DNA of 43,474 nucleotides from UBA8752 sp965657965 (GTDB taxonomy: Bacteria > Bacteroidota > Bacteroidia > Flavobacteriales_D > Sanyastnellaceae): the NCBI GenBank assembly GCA_965657965.1, contig CBFHQM010000022.1, positions 1-43,474 on the forward strand. The letters run 5' to 3'. Positions 24,760-33,031 of this stretch are shown one piece after another. Made by a program: the position numbers and the translations under genes. The notes under the pieces were generated by a model. That model made no database searches. It saw nothing but the letters and a program-made list of their open reading frames with translations, and was not told the DNA's origin. Each line of letters begins with the position of its first letter. Position 1 is the first letter of the stretch.

Positions 24760-26091
24760 TTAAGCGGAGACCTTCTGCCCTTGAACTCGCCCTTCTCTCA
24801 TCTGTCCAAGTTTCACTTGAACGACTTCACCCGCATCCACTGCAGCTCCCTCGGCCAAGGCGACCCGAACATATTCCGGAGTATACCCGCTGCGCCTTCC
24901 TTCGGCGTCCACATCGGATTCCATCAGCACAGGACGGACCTGCCCTTCAAACCGCAAGGCATGGGCCCATTGCTTTTTTAAGCTGATTTGCTGAAGCACT
25001 TTGTTCCTGGCCTTTCGAACCGGAATGGGCACCACGTCAGACATCCGCAACGCCGTGGTTTTGGCCCGTTCACTGTAGGTAAACACGTGCAAATACGAGG
25101 CCGGCATTTCCAGCAGAAATTCCCGCGTTTCTTCAAATGCTTGGTCCGTCTCCCCAGGAAACCCCACGATCACGTCCACTCCAATGCCCGCCTCGGGCAT
25201 GCAAGCCGAGATGTACCGAAGCCGATCGCGATACTCCGCAGTGCGGTAACGCCTTCGCATGGCCGACAACACGGCGTCGCTTCCACTTTGCAGTGGGATG
25301 TGGAAGTGGGGCTGAAACTTCTCTGACCCTGCGACAAAGTCGATCAACGGCTCGGTCAACAGGTTGGGTTCAATGGAACTGATGCGATAACGCTCAACCG
25401 ATTTCAAGTCTGTATCCGTTTCGAGCGCGTTACAAAGGTCCAGCAAGGTTTCGTTGTTCGCCTTTCCAAAGTCTCCAATGTTGACCCCCGTCAAAACTAT
25501 CTCGCGCGCCCCCGCTTCTGCCGCCTTTCTCGCTTCCACAAGGGTGGTTTCAATGTCTGCACTTCGCGAGCGTCCTCGAGCCAAAGGGATGGTGCAAAAG
25601 GCACAGAAATAATCGCAGCCATCCTGTACTTTCAAAAAACTTCGCGTTCGGTCACCAGAGCTGACTGCCGGATGAAACGCCTGAACATCCCGAATCTCGC
25701 CGCGCTCGATCACCGCAGAAAAATCACCAATTGATTTCCGAGCCCGCTGCTTGTCGAGGTGCCCTGCCAAGTTGAACTTTTCTTGCGCCCCGAGCACCAG
25801 GTCAACCCCTTCGATGTCGGCGATCTCTTTGGGCTTCAATTGGGCATAGCATCCAATGACCGCTACAAAAGACTCCGGGTTGGCCGCCTTGGCGCGCCGA
25901 ACAATGTTGCGGCATTTGGCATCTGCATGGTCTGTGACACTGCACGTATTGACCACCACGACGTCCGGTCGGTCGTCCATGGCCACCCGGGCATACCCCG
26001 ATTCCATCAACCCCTTTCCAAGCGCACTGCTTTCAGAGAAATTGAGTTTACACCCCAAGGTTTCAAAGGCCACACGACCATGGTTTGCCAT
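24760..26091 (-). CDS. mtaB: tRNA t6A37 methylthiotransferase MtaB
   Basis: A 443-residue radical-SAM enzyme that converts t6A37 to ms2t6A37 in tRNAs reading ANN codons. The N-terminal UPF0004 domain has its three Cys (TLGCKLN, NTCSVTDHAD, VIGCYAQ), the radical SAM cluster is CDYFCAFC near residue 155, and a C-terminal TRAM-like region follows. The MtaB/YqeV type is favoured over MiaB and RimO by the N-terminal VAFETLGCKLN. First gene of the mtaB-lgt-suhB run, with a promoter box 4 bases before the ATG. Confidence 0.94.
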   Translation of the reverse strand: MANHGRVAFETLGCKLNFSESSALGKGLMESGYARVAMDDRPDVVVVNTCSVTDHADAKCRNIVRRAKAANPESFVAVIGCYAQLKPKEIADIEGVDLVLGAQEKFNLAGHLDKQRARKSIGDFSAVIERGEIRDVQAFHPAVSSGDRTRSFLKVQDGCDYFCAFCTIPLARGRSRSADIETTLVEARKAAEAGAREIVLTGVNIGDFGKANNETLLDLCNALETDTDLKSVERYRISSIEPNLLTEPLIDFVAGSEKFQPHFHIPLQSGSDAVLSAMRRRYRTAEYRDRLRYISACMPEAGIGVDVIVGFPGETDQAFEETREFLLEMPASYLHVFTYSERAKTTALRMSDVVPIPVRKARNKVLQQISLKKQWAHALRFEGQVRPVLMESDVDAEGRRSGYTPEYVRVALAEGAAVDAGEVVQVKLGQMREGRVQGQKVSA

Positions 26092-26095
26092 GGGA

Positions 26096-26103
26096 CAAAA
26101 TTA
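26096..26103 (-). promoter_or_regulatory. -7 promoter box of mtaB (TAATTTTG)
   Basis: An exact TAnnTTTG match on the minus strand, separated from the mtaB ATG by 4 bases (tccc). The mRNA would be leaderless or nearly so. No TTG was seen at the -33 distance. Confidence 0.5.
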
Positions 26104-26200
26104 AGTGCAACCAAATCAGACTTTCCTGCCTTTATAGAGACCATGGGAAACAATACAGCTACTGCGCTGTGTATATTGTCACCCTGCTAAATCGCATAGG

Positions 26201-29047
26201 ATGAAATTGAACCGCCTCTACCTACTGGCTGTGCTGCTTTGTTGCACAGCGCTCATTCACGCTCAAACGTTCAACTTGTCCACCGAAATGCTCGGTGGCT
26301 CGTTCAATTCTGGTGGTCCCATTGGGTTCATCGATGTCGACAATGACGGACTAGACGACATTGTGTTGTTCGATCAAGGGGAAGACGTGAACGTGATGTA
26401 CCAAACCGGCACAGGTTTCACTCCGGTTCACTACGGTCCAATTAGCGATGAGAATCAGTGGGGCGCTTGCATTGGCGACATCGACAACAACGGAACAAAA
26501 GACATCTTTGCCGGTGGCAGCTATGATGGTGTCCACTTGATGCGCTTCGGCGCTGGAGACAGCTATGAAATTGACGAGCTCGACAACAGCTCCATGTTCA
26601 TGCAAGCCTGCAACATGGCCGACTTGGACAACGATGGCGTTCTCGACGCTTTTGGATGTCACGACGACGCCCTCAGCCGCACATGGAAGGGCTCAGAGTC
26701 CAGCATGCCCATGAATGACTTGGAGCTCATGCCACTCACGAGCTACGACTACAGCGACTACCCCAGCACCGACCACAGCGGCAATTACGGCACTGTATTC
26801 TCCGACTTTGACAGCGATGGCGACGTCGACCTCTTTATTGCAAAGTGCCGCCAGTTTGTGAACGATCCAGAAGATCCTCGCCGAATCAACCAACTCTGGA
26901 TCAACGACGGTCAGGGTGGCTGGACCGAGGAAGCTTTGGACCGGGGACTGGTCTTTTTTGAGCAAAGCTGGACCGCCGACTTTGGTGACATCGACAACGA
27001 TGGTGACATGGACATTGCAGTGACCAACCACAGTGCCTCCATTTTCTTGCTGGAAAACGACGGCAACGGGTTCTTCACCGACATCACCTCTGGGAGTGGC
27101 ATGGAAGTGAGCGGTTTCTTCCTGCAGAGCAAGTTTGTGGACTTCGACAACGACGGGTACATCGACTTCATCACCTCGGGCGACAACAGCTCCAATTATT
27201 ACTTTAAAGGCAATGGAGACGGCACATTTGACCAGATGGACTGGCCGTTTTCATACAACGACGCCATGTTGAGCTTTGCAACTGGAGACTTCGGAAACGA
27301 TGGGCAAATCGACTTGATTGCCAGCCATGGCAACGGATATGTGTCGGCCGACAACAACAACCCCGACCAGTTCTACTTGAACGAAGGCAACGACAACCAC
27401 TGGATGACGTTTGACCTCCAAGGCATCATCTCCAACAGCGATGCAGTAGGGGCACAAATCGCATTGTACGGCCCGTGGGGCATTCAACTCCGAGACGTCA
27501 GGGCAGGAGAGAGCTACGGCATTACCTGTTCTACCCATGCTCACTTTGGAATGGGAACCGCAGAATATGCCGACAGCGCAGTGGTTCACTTCCCCAGCGG
27601 GTTTACCACCACCATTGTCGACCCCGCCATCGACACTTACCACAATGTGATTGAGGCACCTTGCCTCGTCGATGCCTTTGAGGCCACCTTGGAAGGACAA
27701 CCTGTCATCTGTCCAGGGGAGACGGTGACCTTGACCGCACCTAGCGGATACAGCAGTTACACATGGAGCAATGGAATGGACACCGAAACCATCGTGGTCG
27801 GTGAAACCGGAAACTTCACCGTGTTGGTTTACGACGAAGAAGGATGTGCAGGAGTTTCGAATGCCATTTCCATTGAAGTGTATCAACCCGAAGTGCCCAC
27901 CATCTCGGTCGACGGCGATTTGAAGTTGTGCGAAGGCGAGAGCGTCACCTTGATTGCCAGTTCTGCTCCCGAGTATACTTGGAGCAATGGCGCAATAGAA
28001 CAATCCATTCAAATTACGGAAGCAGGCACATACAGCGTGGCGATCGCCGGTGAGTGCGCAGAGCCCACTTCCTCCGATGCAGTAACCGTAGAATTGTTCA
28101 ATTCCCCCGAGACCCCTGTTGTAGAGGACGAAACCATGGACTCACCTGCGAGCACCACCCTGGCCTTCTCTGGAAACGAACTTCACTGGTACGACAGCGA
28201 AACTGCCGAAAGCCCCTTGTTTGTTGGAAACAGCTACACCACACCTGTTTTGGATGAAACCACCACATTGTGGGTGGAAGACGTGATCAACCACGGCCTG
28301 GAAAGTGCAGTCGGAGGATCCAACGCACAAAGCGAAGGTCAATACCACAACAACAGCAACTACTGGCTTCGCTTTGATGCCTACCAGCCCTTGGTCCTGA
28401 ACAGCGTGAAGGTTTTCGCCAGCGGGGAAGGAGAACGGACCTTTGCGGTAATCAATGCCACAGGCACCGTTTTGGATCAAGTCACGGTAAACGTGCCCGA
28501 CGGAGAGAGTGTCGTGACCCTCGACCTTCTTGTTCCAGAGGGCGTGGCGCACGGACTTAGAACATTGGACGACAACCCACAATTGTGGCGCGATGGACAA
28601 GGATCAGACCTGAACTACCCCTATGCATTGGGAGACTTGGCCAGCATTACCTCGAGCAGCGTGAGCAACCCCAACAACGCCACGAACTACTATTACTTCT
28701 TCTACGACTGGACTGTGAGCACACAAGGTGTTTCCTGTGCTTCTGAGCGCGTGCCTGTTACCGTGACCATTACAGCCGTGGGCATTGCCGATATCGGTGC
28801 GTTCAAAGGCGATTTACAATTGTTCCCCAACCCCTCAGAAGGTCAAGTTCAGTTGCAATGGGAAGCGGGCTCTGGCCAACTGCTTTGCGAAGTCATTGAC
28901 GCATCAGGCCGCGTCCTGTATAGCCGTCAGGCTGCTGCCCCCAGCCAACTGGGCACTTTGGATTTGACTGCTCTTCCACGCGGAGTGCACCTGCTCAAAT
29001 TGACACAAGGAAACCGCACTTCCACTGCCCGTGTGGTGTTGCGCTAA
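26201..29047 (+). CDS. Secreted FG-GAP/VCBS and ASPIC/UnbV protein with T9SS sorting domain
   Basis: A 948-residue secreted protein with a signal peptide (MKLNRLYLLAVLLCCTALIH). Seven DxDxDG-type loops in residues ~45-380 (for example DVDNDGLDDI, DIDNNGTKDI, DFDSDGDVDL, DIDNDGDMDI) suggest a seven-bladed calcium-binding propeller. An ASPIC/UnbV-type region follows (VGAQIALYGPWGIQLRDV, later VVHFPSGFTTTIVD), then two short Ig-like modules (YTWSNG repeated) and an Ig-like segment. The last ~85 residues (LQLFPNPSEGQVQLQW) are a T9SS type A sorting domain. The ligand is unknown. A terminator follows the stop. Confidence 0.88.
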   Translation: MKLNRLYLLAVLLCCTALIHAQTFNLSTEMLGGSFNSGGPIGFIDVDNDGLDDIVLFDQGEDVNVMYQTGTGFTPVHYGPISDENQWGACIGDIDNNGTKDIFAGGSYDGVHLMRFGAGDSYEIDELDNSSMFMQACNMADLDNDGVLDAFGCHDDALSRTWKGSESSMPMNDLELMPLTSYDYSDYPSTDHSGNYGTVFSDFDSDGDVDLFIAKCRQFVNDPEDPRRINQLWINDGQGGWTEEALDRGLVFFEQSWTADFGDIDNDGDMDIAVTNHSASIFLLENDGNGFFTDITSGSGMEVSGFFLQSKFVDFDNDGYIDFITSGDNSSNYYFKGNGDGTFDQMDWPFSYNDAMLSFATGDFGNDGQIDLIASHGNGYVSADNNNPDQFYLNEGNDNHWMTFDLQGIISNSDAVGAQIALYGPWGIQLRDVRAGESYGITCSTHAHFGMGTAEYADSAVVHFPSGFTTTIVDPAIDTYHNVIEAPCLVDAFEATLEGQPVICPGETVTLTAPSGYSSYTWSNGMDTETIVVGETGNFTVLVYDEEGCAGVSNAISIEVYQPEVPTISVDGDLKLCEGESVTLIASSAPEYTWSNGAIEQSIQITEAGTYSVAIAGECAEPTSSDAVTVELFNSPETPVVEDETMDSPASTTLAFSGNELHWYDSETAESPLFVGNSYTTPVLDETTTLWVEDVINHGLESAVGGSNAQSEGQYHNNSNYWLRFDAYQPLVLNSVKVFASGEGERTFAVINATGTVLDQVTVNVPDGESVVTLDLLVPEGVAHGLRTLDDNPQLWRDGQGSDLNYPYALGDLASITSSSVSNPNNATNYYYFFYDWTVSTQGVSCASERVPVTVTITAVGIADIGAFKGDLQLFPNPSEGQVQLQWEAGSGQLLCEVIDASGRVLYSRQAAAPSQLGTLDLTALPRGVHLLKLTQGNRTSTARVVLR

Positions 29048-29067
29048 TCCAACCCTCAACCACTTAT

Positions 29068-29103
29068 GGACCCCGCCCGGCAACGGTTGCGGGGTCCTTT
29101 GTT
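29068..29103 (+). terminator. Rho-independent-type hairpin after the FG-GAP protein gene
   Basis: GGACCCCGC (29068-29076) pairs perfectly with GCGGGGTCC (29089-29097) around a 12-base loop and is followed by TTTGTT. It lies 20 bases after the stop at 29047 and ends about 10 bases before the cytochrome start at 29114. Confidence 0.75.
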
Positions 29104-29113
29104 ACTTAACAAC

Positions 29114-31096
29114 ATGAAGCGTTCCCTTGTCTTCTTCTTGACTGTTGTCGCTCTGGTCTCCACTGGTGCCCTTTTTACATTGGATGCTTCCGATGCTGAG
29201 CGGGCCCAGTTTTACCATCACGGCGTCGAGGGAGCCCTTTATCGCGATGTCTTGGGCGGATTGCCCGACACCATCAATTCTCTATTCTATGGCTCGGGGA
29301 AATGCTCCGGTTGCCACGGCGTGGACCCCAATCACTTGGCCTCAAAAGCCGGTCAAACGTTTCCCATGGAGCCCATGCCGGATGCTTGGGACGTCAACGT
29401 GGTGGACGATTGGCGCAGTTCCATCATGGCCAACAGCACAAAAGACCCTTTCTGGCGCGCCAAAGTCCGTCACGAAGTGCTCACCAACCCTTCGCACGCC
29501 GCAGGCCTAGAAGACAAATGCACCAGTTGCCACGCACCGGTCGGCCACTTTGCCGCCCATCACGATGGCGCTGAATACTATAGCTTACTCGAAGCCATCA
29601 CCGACACCTTGGCCTTGGATGGCGTCAACTGTGCGGTCTGTCACCAGCAAGACGCCGATGGCATCGGCACGCGATTCAGCGGTGAGATGACCTTTGTAGA
29701 AGACACCATTTACGGCCCATACGGAGGGGGCAAGGATGAATACCCTGTGCAGTATCAACCCATGCAAAGCTTCATCGGGTTCTACCCCATGTTTGGTCAG
29801 CACATGACCGAATCTGAAAGCTGCGCAGCCTGCCACAGTTTGATCACCAACAGTGTGACCCTAGAAGGGGAGTACACCGGCGAGACCGTCATTGAACAAG
29901 CGACGTACCACGAGTGGGTCAACTCCATTTATTCTTCCGGTCCTGCCCAACAGGAATGCCAAGGCTGCCACATGCCTCAAATCAACGATCCCGTCGGCAT
30001 TGCAGGAGGGTATGCCTGGTTGCAACCGCGTTCTCCTTTCTCCTTGCACTATTTCGTTGGGGCCAACACGCACATGCTGCGGATGCTACGGAACAACGTG
30101 GACTCCCTCGACTTGACAGCCACAGAAGCTCAATTCGACAGCACGATTGATCGAACATTGACCATGCTGCAGGAGCAAAGCCTCGACATCGACGCCGCAT
30201 TGATCTTGGATGCTGGACTGCCCCGGGTAGAAGTCAACCTCACCAACAAGGCCGGGCATAAATTCCCCTCCGGATATCCAGCCCGCCGCGCTTGGGTGGA
30301 ATTGAAGGTGATCGGCGACAATGGAACCCTGTTTCATTCTGGAGCTTGGAATCCCGAAACAGGCCACATTCTTGGACAGGAGACAACCGATTGGGAGCCC
30401 CATCACGACGTAATTTCAGATGAAAATCAAGTGGTGATTTACGAATTGGTCCTTGGGGATGTGAACGGCGATGTCACCACCGTTTTGGAACGCGCACATG
30501 CCCACCTCAAAGACAACCGCTTAACCCCTCAAGGGTTCTCGACCTCCCACGCGGTTTACGACACTACCGCCATTGTTGGCTCTGCCAACCTCGACCCCAA
30601 TTTCAATCTGAACAGCGAAGGCGTGGAGGGCACCGGTGGAGACCAAATTCAATTCTTACTGCCCAACGGGTGGGAGGAAAACAGCAGCCTCGACGTAGAA
30701 TGCACAGTGTGGTACCAAAGCCTGCCTCCCAAATGGGTCGCCCCAACACTGGCCATTCAGGGCGACAGCCTGATCGATGGCTTCAGAAGCCTCTATGCCG
30801 AATTTGCACCTACACCGGAACAGATTGGCACCGTGTCTTTCACAAACACACTCGACAACGTCGCCGATCTACAGCCACCGTCGCTACGAGCTTGGCCCAA
30901 TCCATCTTCCGATGGCGTGGTGATGATTGAATCCGGCGCTGAACGCATTGGAGCGTACACCCTTTACGATGCCACAGGCCGTACTGTGGAGAAAGGAGAG
31001 TGCCCCCAATCTCTTTTGAGATTGTCCCTGCCTGCTGCTGGACGTTACATACTCCGGACAGAGAGCACAGGCGCCATCCAGCTCCTCCGCGAATAG
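29114..31096 (+). CDS. Pentaheme c-type cytochrome with T9SS sorting domain
   Basis: A 660-residue exported protein. The hydrophobic N-terminus (MKRSLVFFLTVVALVSTGAL) is a signal peptide. Five CXXCH haem c sites are visible: CSGCH (C64), CTSCH (C136), CAVCH (C173), CAACH (C237) and CQGCH (C282). A beta-rich region follows with NKAGHKFPSGYPARRAW around 377-393, a segment I associate with other secreted multiheme proteins. The C-terminal ~75 residues (LRAWPNPSSDGVVMIE, LSLPAAGRYILRTE) look like a T9SS type A sorting domain. The start at 29114 was chosen because the ATG at 29066 lies just upstream of the terminator hairpin and would translate through it. Likely role: electron transfer or redox catalysis at the cell surface; the reaction is unknown. 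Confidence 0.88.
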   Translation: MKRSLVFFLTVVALVSTGALFTLDASDAERAQFYHHGVEGALYRDVLGGLPDTINSLFYGSGKCSGCHGVDPNHLASKAGQTFPMEPMPDAWDVNVVDDWRSSIMANSTKDPFWRAKVRHEVLTNPSHAAGLEDKCTSCHAPVGHFAAHHDGAEYYSLLEAITDTLALDGVNCAVCHQQDADGIGTRFSGEMTFVEDTIYGPYGGGKDEYPVQYQPMQSFIGFYPMFGQHMTESESCAACHSLITNSVTLEGEYTGETVIEQATYHEWVNSIYSSGPAQQECQGCHMPQINDPVGIAGGYAWLQPRSPFSLHYFVGANTHMLRMLRNNVDSLDLTATEAQFDSTIDRTLTMLQEQSLDIDAALILDAGLPRVEVNLTNKAGHKFPSGYPARRAWVELKVIGDNGTLFHSGAWNPETGHILGQETTDWEPHHDVISDENQVVIYELVLGDVNGDVTTVLERAHAHLKDNRLTPQGFSTSHAVYDTTAIVGSANLDPNFNLNSEGVEGTGGDQIQFLLPNGWEENSSLDVECTVWYQSLPPKWVAPTLAIQGDSLIDGFRSLYAEFAPTPEQIGTVSFTNTLDNVADLQPPSLRAWPNPSSDGVVMIESGAERIGAYTLYDATGRTVEKGECPQSLLRLSLPAAGRYILRTESTGAIQLLRE

Positions 31097-31099
31097 CAT

Positions 31100-31867
31100 T
31101 TAACCGTTGTATTCCATCACCACTGGACAATGGTCGGAACCGTGAACATCGACCAAGATTTCGGCAGGGCCACAATGTGACATGGCTTCGGCTGACGCCA
31201 AAAAGTAATCCAGTCGCCACCCCACGTTCTTCTCGCGTGCACCTCCACGGTAGCTCCACCAAGAGTATTGGACACGATCGGGGTTTTGCTGTCGCCACAC
31301 ATCTGTAAACCCACGATCAAGAATCGCCGACAAACCGTCGATCTCGTCCTGGGTGTACCCTGGGGTCTTGTTGTAATTGGCTTTGGGTCTGGCCAAGTCA
31401 ATGGCCTGATGCGCCACATTGAGGTCTCCGCAACACACCACCGGCTTTTCCAGAGACAGCCGTTCTAGGTAGGCCAAGAAAGCCACATCCCAGTCTTTAC
31501 GAAACGGGAGGCGCTTCAGCCCACTAGAACTGTTTGGCGTGTAAACCGTCACAAAGTAGAAACCCGCAAATTCGGCCGTGGTCACTCGGCCTTCGTCGTC
31601 CATGCCGTCCACACCAATGCCATGCGCAACCGATTGCGGCTCTTCCTTAGACAAGATGGCTGTGCCACTGTAGCCCTTTTTAACCGCGCTTGAACTGTAC
31701 ACGTGCCAATCTCCGCTCAAACCAAAAAGCGCCTCTCGCACCTGATCATCCTGGGCCTTGGTCTCCTGCAATCCAAGCACATCCAAACCACTGGACGCCA
31801 ACCAACCCTCAAAATCCTTTTTGACAACGGCGCGCACGCCATTCACATTCCATGTCCCGAGTTTCAT
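31100..31867 (-). CDS. xth: Exodeoxyribonuclease III
   Basis: A 255-residue AP endonuclease and 3'-exonuclease of base-excision repair, which processes the abasic sites and ends left by glycosylases such as the nth product. Motifs: WNVNGVRA, LQETKAQ, GDLNVAHQAIDLARPK, GWRLDYFL and the catalytic GSDHCPVVM at the end. Full length. It converges on the cytochrome gene with a 3-base gap. Confidence 0.96.
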   Translation of the reverse strand: MKLGTWNVNGVRAVVKKDFEGWLASSGLDVLGLQETKAQDDQVREALFGLSGDWHVYSSSAVKKGYSGTAILSKEEPQSVAHGIGVDGMDDEGRVTTAEFAGFYFVTVYTPNSSSGLKRLPFRKDWDVAFLAYLERLSLEKPVVCCGDLNVAHQAIDLARPKANYNKTPGYTQDEIDGLSAILDRGFTDVWRQQNPDRVQYSWWSYRGGAREKNVGWRLDYFLASAEAMSHCGPAEILVDVHGSDHCPVVMEYNG

Positions 31868-31896
31868 GACTGCAAGCTCGGAAGAGATGCATCAAT

Positions 31897-32970
31897 TCAA
31901 GCCATTCCCGGGGGGCGACTCCAGCCTTTGGACACCAAATGCGCAATCAAAGGCGCAAAATCCGAATGAGCCACCACCGTTCTCCGCACTTGAAGCATCT
32001 CCATCAGGTGCCCTCCATCACTCTCGTAGCCCGCACTGTGGTCCATGCGAACGAGGTGATTAAACTGATCGGTCTCTCCAACGTCCAATAGTCTGTACTC
32101 CCGATTCAGGGGCTCATAGCCTACGATGAGTCGGCGTCCCTCTGTTTCTGCCAATTCCAAAAAGTGTGGCATCGTCAAAAACTCGAGCTGCCATGGCGCC
32201 ATGTATCCCAACGAAAAGAAAGGATAGTAGCGTTCCTTGAACGCAATGCCGACCTCGCTCAATGCGTTTTTAAGTGCCACCATGGATCCACGCACACGCG
32301 CTCCTGTGGTCAACGACGGATCGAAATTTCGATAGGACCCCCAGCGCTTCGTTGGGGTGTAATATTCAAATTCACCCAAGCTCAGCTTGTAGTCAAAGTC
32401 CGAAGGAAGGTCCAAAACATAACCCGGGTAATACCATTTGTAACCTGCTGACTGCCCCCATTCTACCTCCTTGAGCATGGTGTAAATCCCAAGGCCATAC
32501 TTCTTGTAATCTGGATGCTGCAACCCAATCAAACTGGCCATTGCCCGCTCTCCAATGTCGAAATAGCTCACGGCCACCAAACGGTCGCCATCGTACACAC
32601 ACACCTCGCGTGTATCGAAAACAGTTCTGTGAAAACCACTGGTCAGGTATTCATTCAACGTCGGATGAATGAACCCTTTGAAGCGGTGCTTGTGCATAGC
32701 ATAGAGTGCCTCTTTCTCCGCGTCCGGTTTCGCCGTACCAATGCTGAACGAAAACTTCTTGTCGCTTCGGGACAAGCGTTTTCGCTGGCTTCTTTTGAGC
32801 GAGAACTGCCCCAAATTCATGCGAATGTTGACCACACCAAAGATGCCAGCCTCGATGCACAGCAGGTCGACCTTATATAGCATTACGCTTCCCCTGAACC
32901 AGCCCGAGGCGAGATACTGGTCGTATCGCCTAGGCGCCAACTTTCTCGGGAAATGGGTCTGAACCAACAT
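31897..32970 (-). CDS. Arginyl-tRNA--protein transferase-like protein (ATE/Bpt family, GNAT fold)
   Basis: A 357-residue protein matching the aminoacyl-tRNA-protein transferase family. YDQYLASGWFRGSVMLY and LKRSQRKRLSRSDKK correspond to the N-domain, HKHRFKGFIHPTLNEYLTSG and VAVSYFDIGERAMASLIG to the GNAT-like C-domain. In ATE1 and Bpt proteins the N-terminal Cys pairs bind an Fe-S cluster or metal; here the N-terminus is short and the Cys cluster is absent apart from a single Cys in VDLLCIEAG. It may transfer Arg or Leu to N-degron proteins, or have another acyl or amino transfer role. A TATCTTG sequence lies 8 bases before the ATG. Confidence 0.75.
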   Translation of the reverse strand: MLVQTHFPRKLAPRRYDQYLASGWFRGSVMLYKVDLLCIEAGIFGVVNIRMNLGQFSLKRSQRKRLSRSDKKFSFSIGTAKPDAEKEALYAMHKHRFKGFIHPTLNEYLTSGFHRTVFDTREVCVYDGDRLVAVSYFDIGERAMASLIGLQHPDYKKYGLGIYTMLKEVEWGQSAGYKWYYPGYVLDLPSDFDYKLSLGEFEYYTPTKRWGSYRNFDPSLTTGARVRGSMVALKNALSEVGIAFKERYYPFFSLGYMAPWQLEFLTMPHFLELAETEGRRLIVGYEPLNREYRLLDVGETDQFNHLVRMDHSAGYESDGGHLMEMLQVRRTVVAHSDFAPLIAHLVSKGWSRPPGMA

Positions 32971-33031
32971 CGGAGTGTCAAGATACGTCAGTCGACGTCA
33001 GAGCAGACTTGACCTTGGGCACCAGCGTCAC

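Noticed and set aside
26171..26177. TATATTG as a promoter box for the FG-GAP gene at 26201
   Set aside because: One base short of TAnnTTTG and no -33 element at a sensible distance; too weak to annotate.
29066..29113. Earlier ATG for the cytochrome gene (16 extra residues)
   Set aside because: It lies just upstream of the terminator hairpin and would read through it, placing a charged stretch before the signal peptide.
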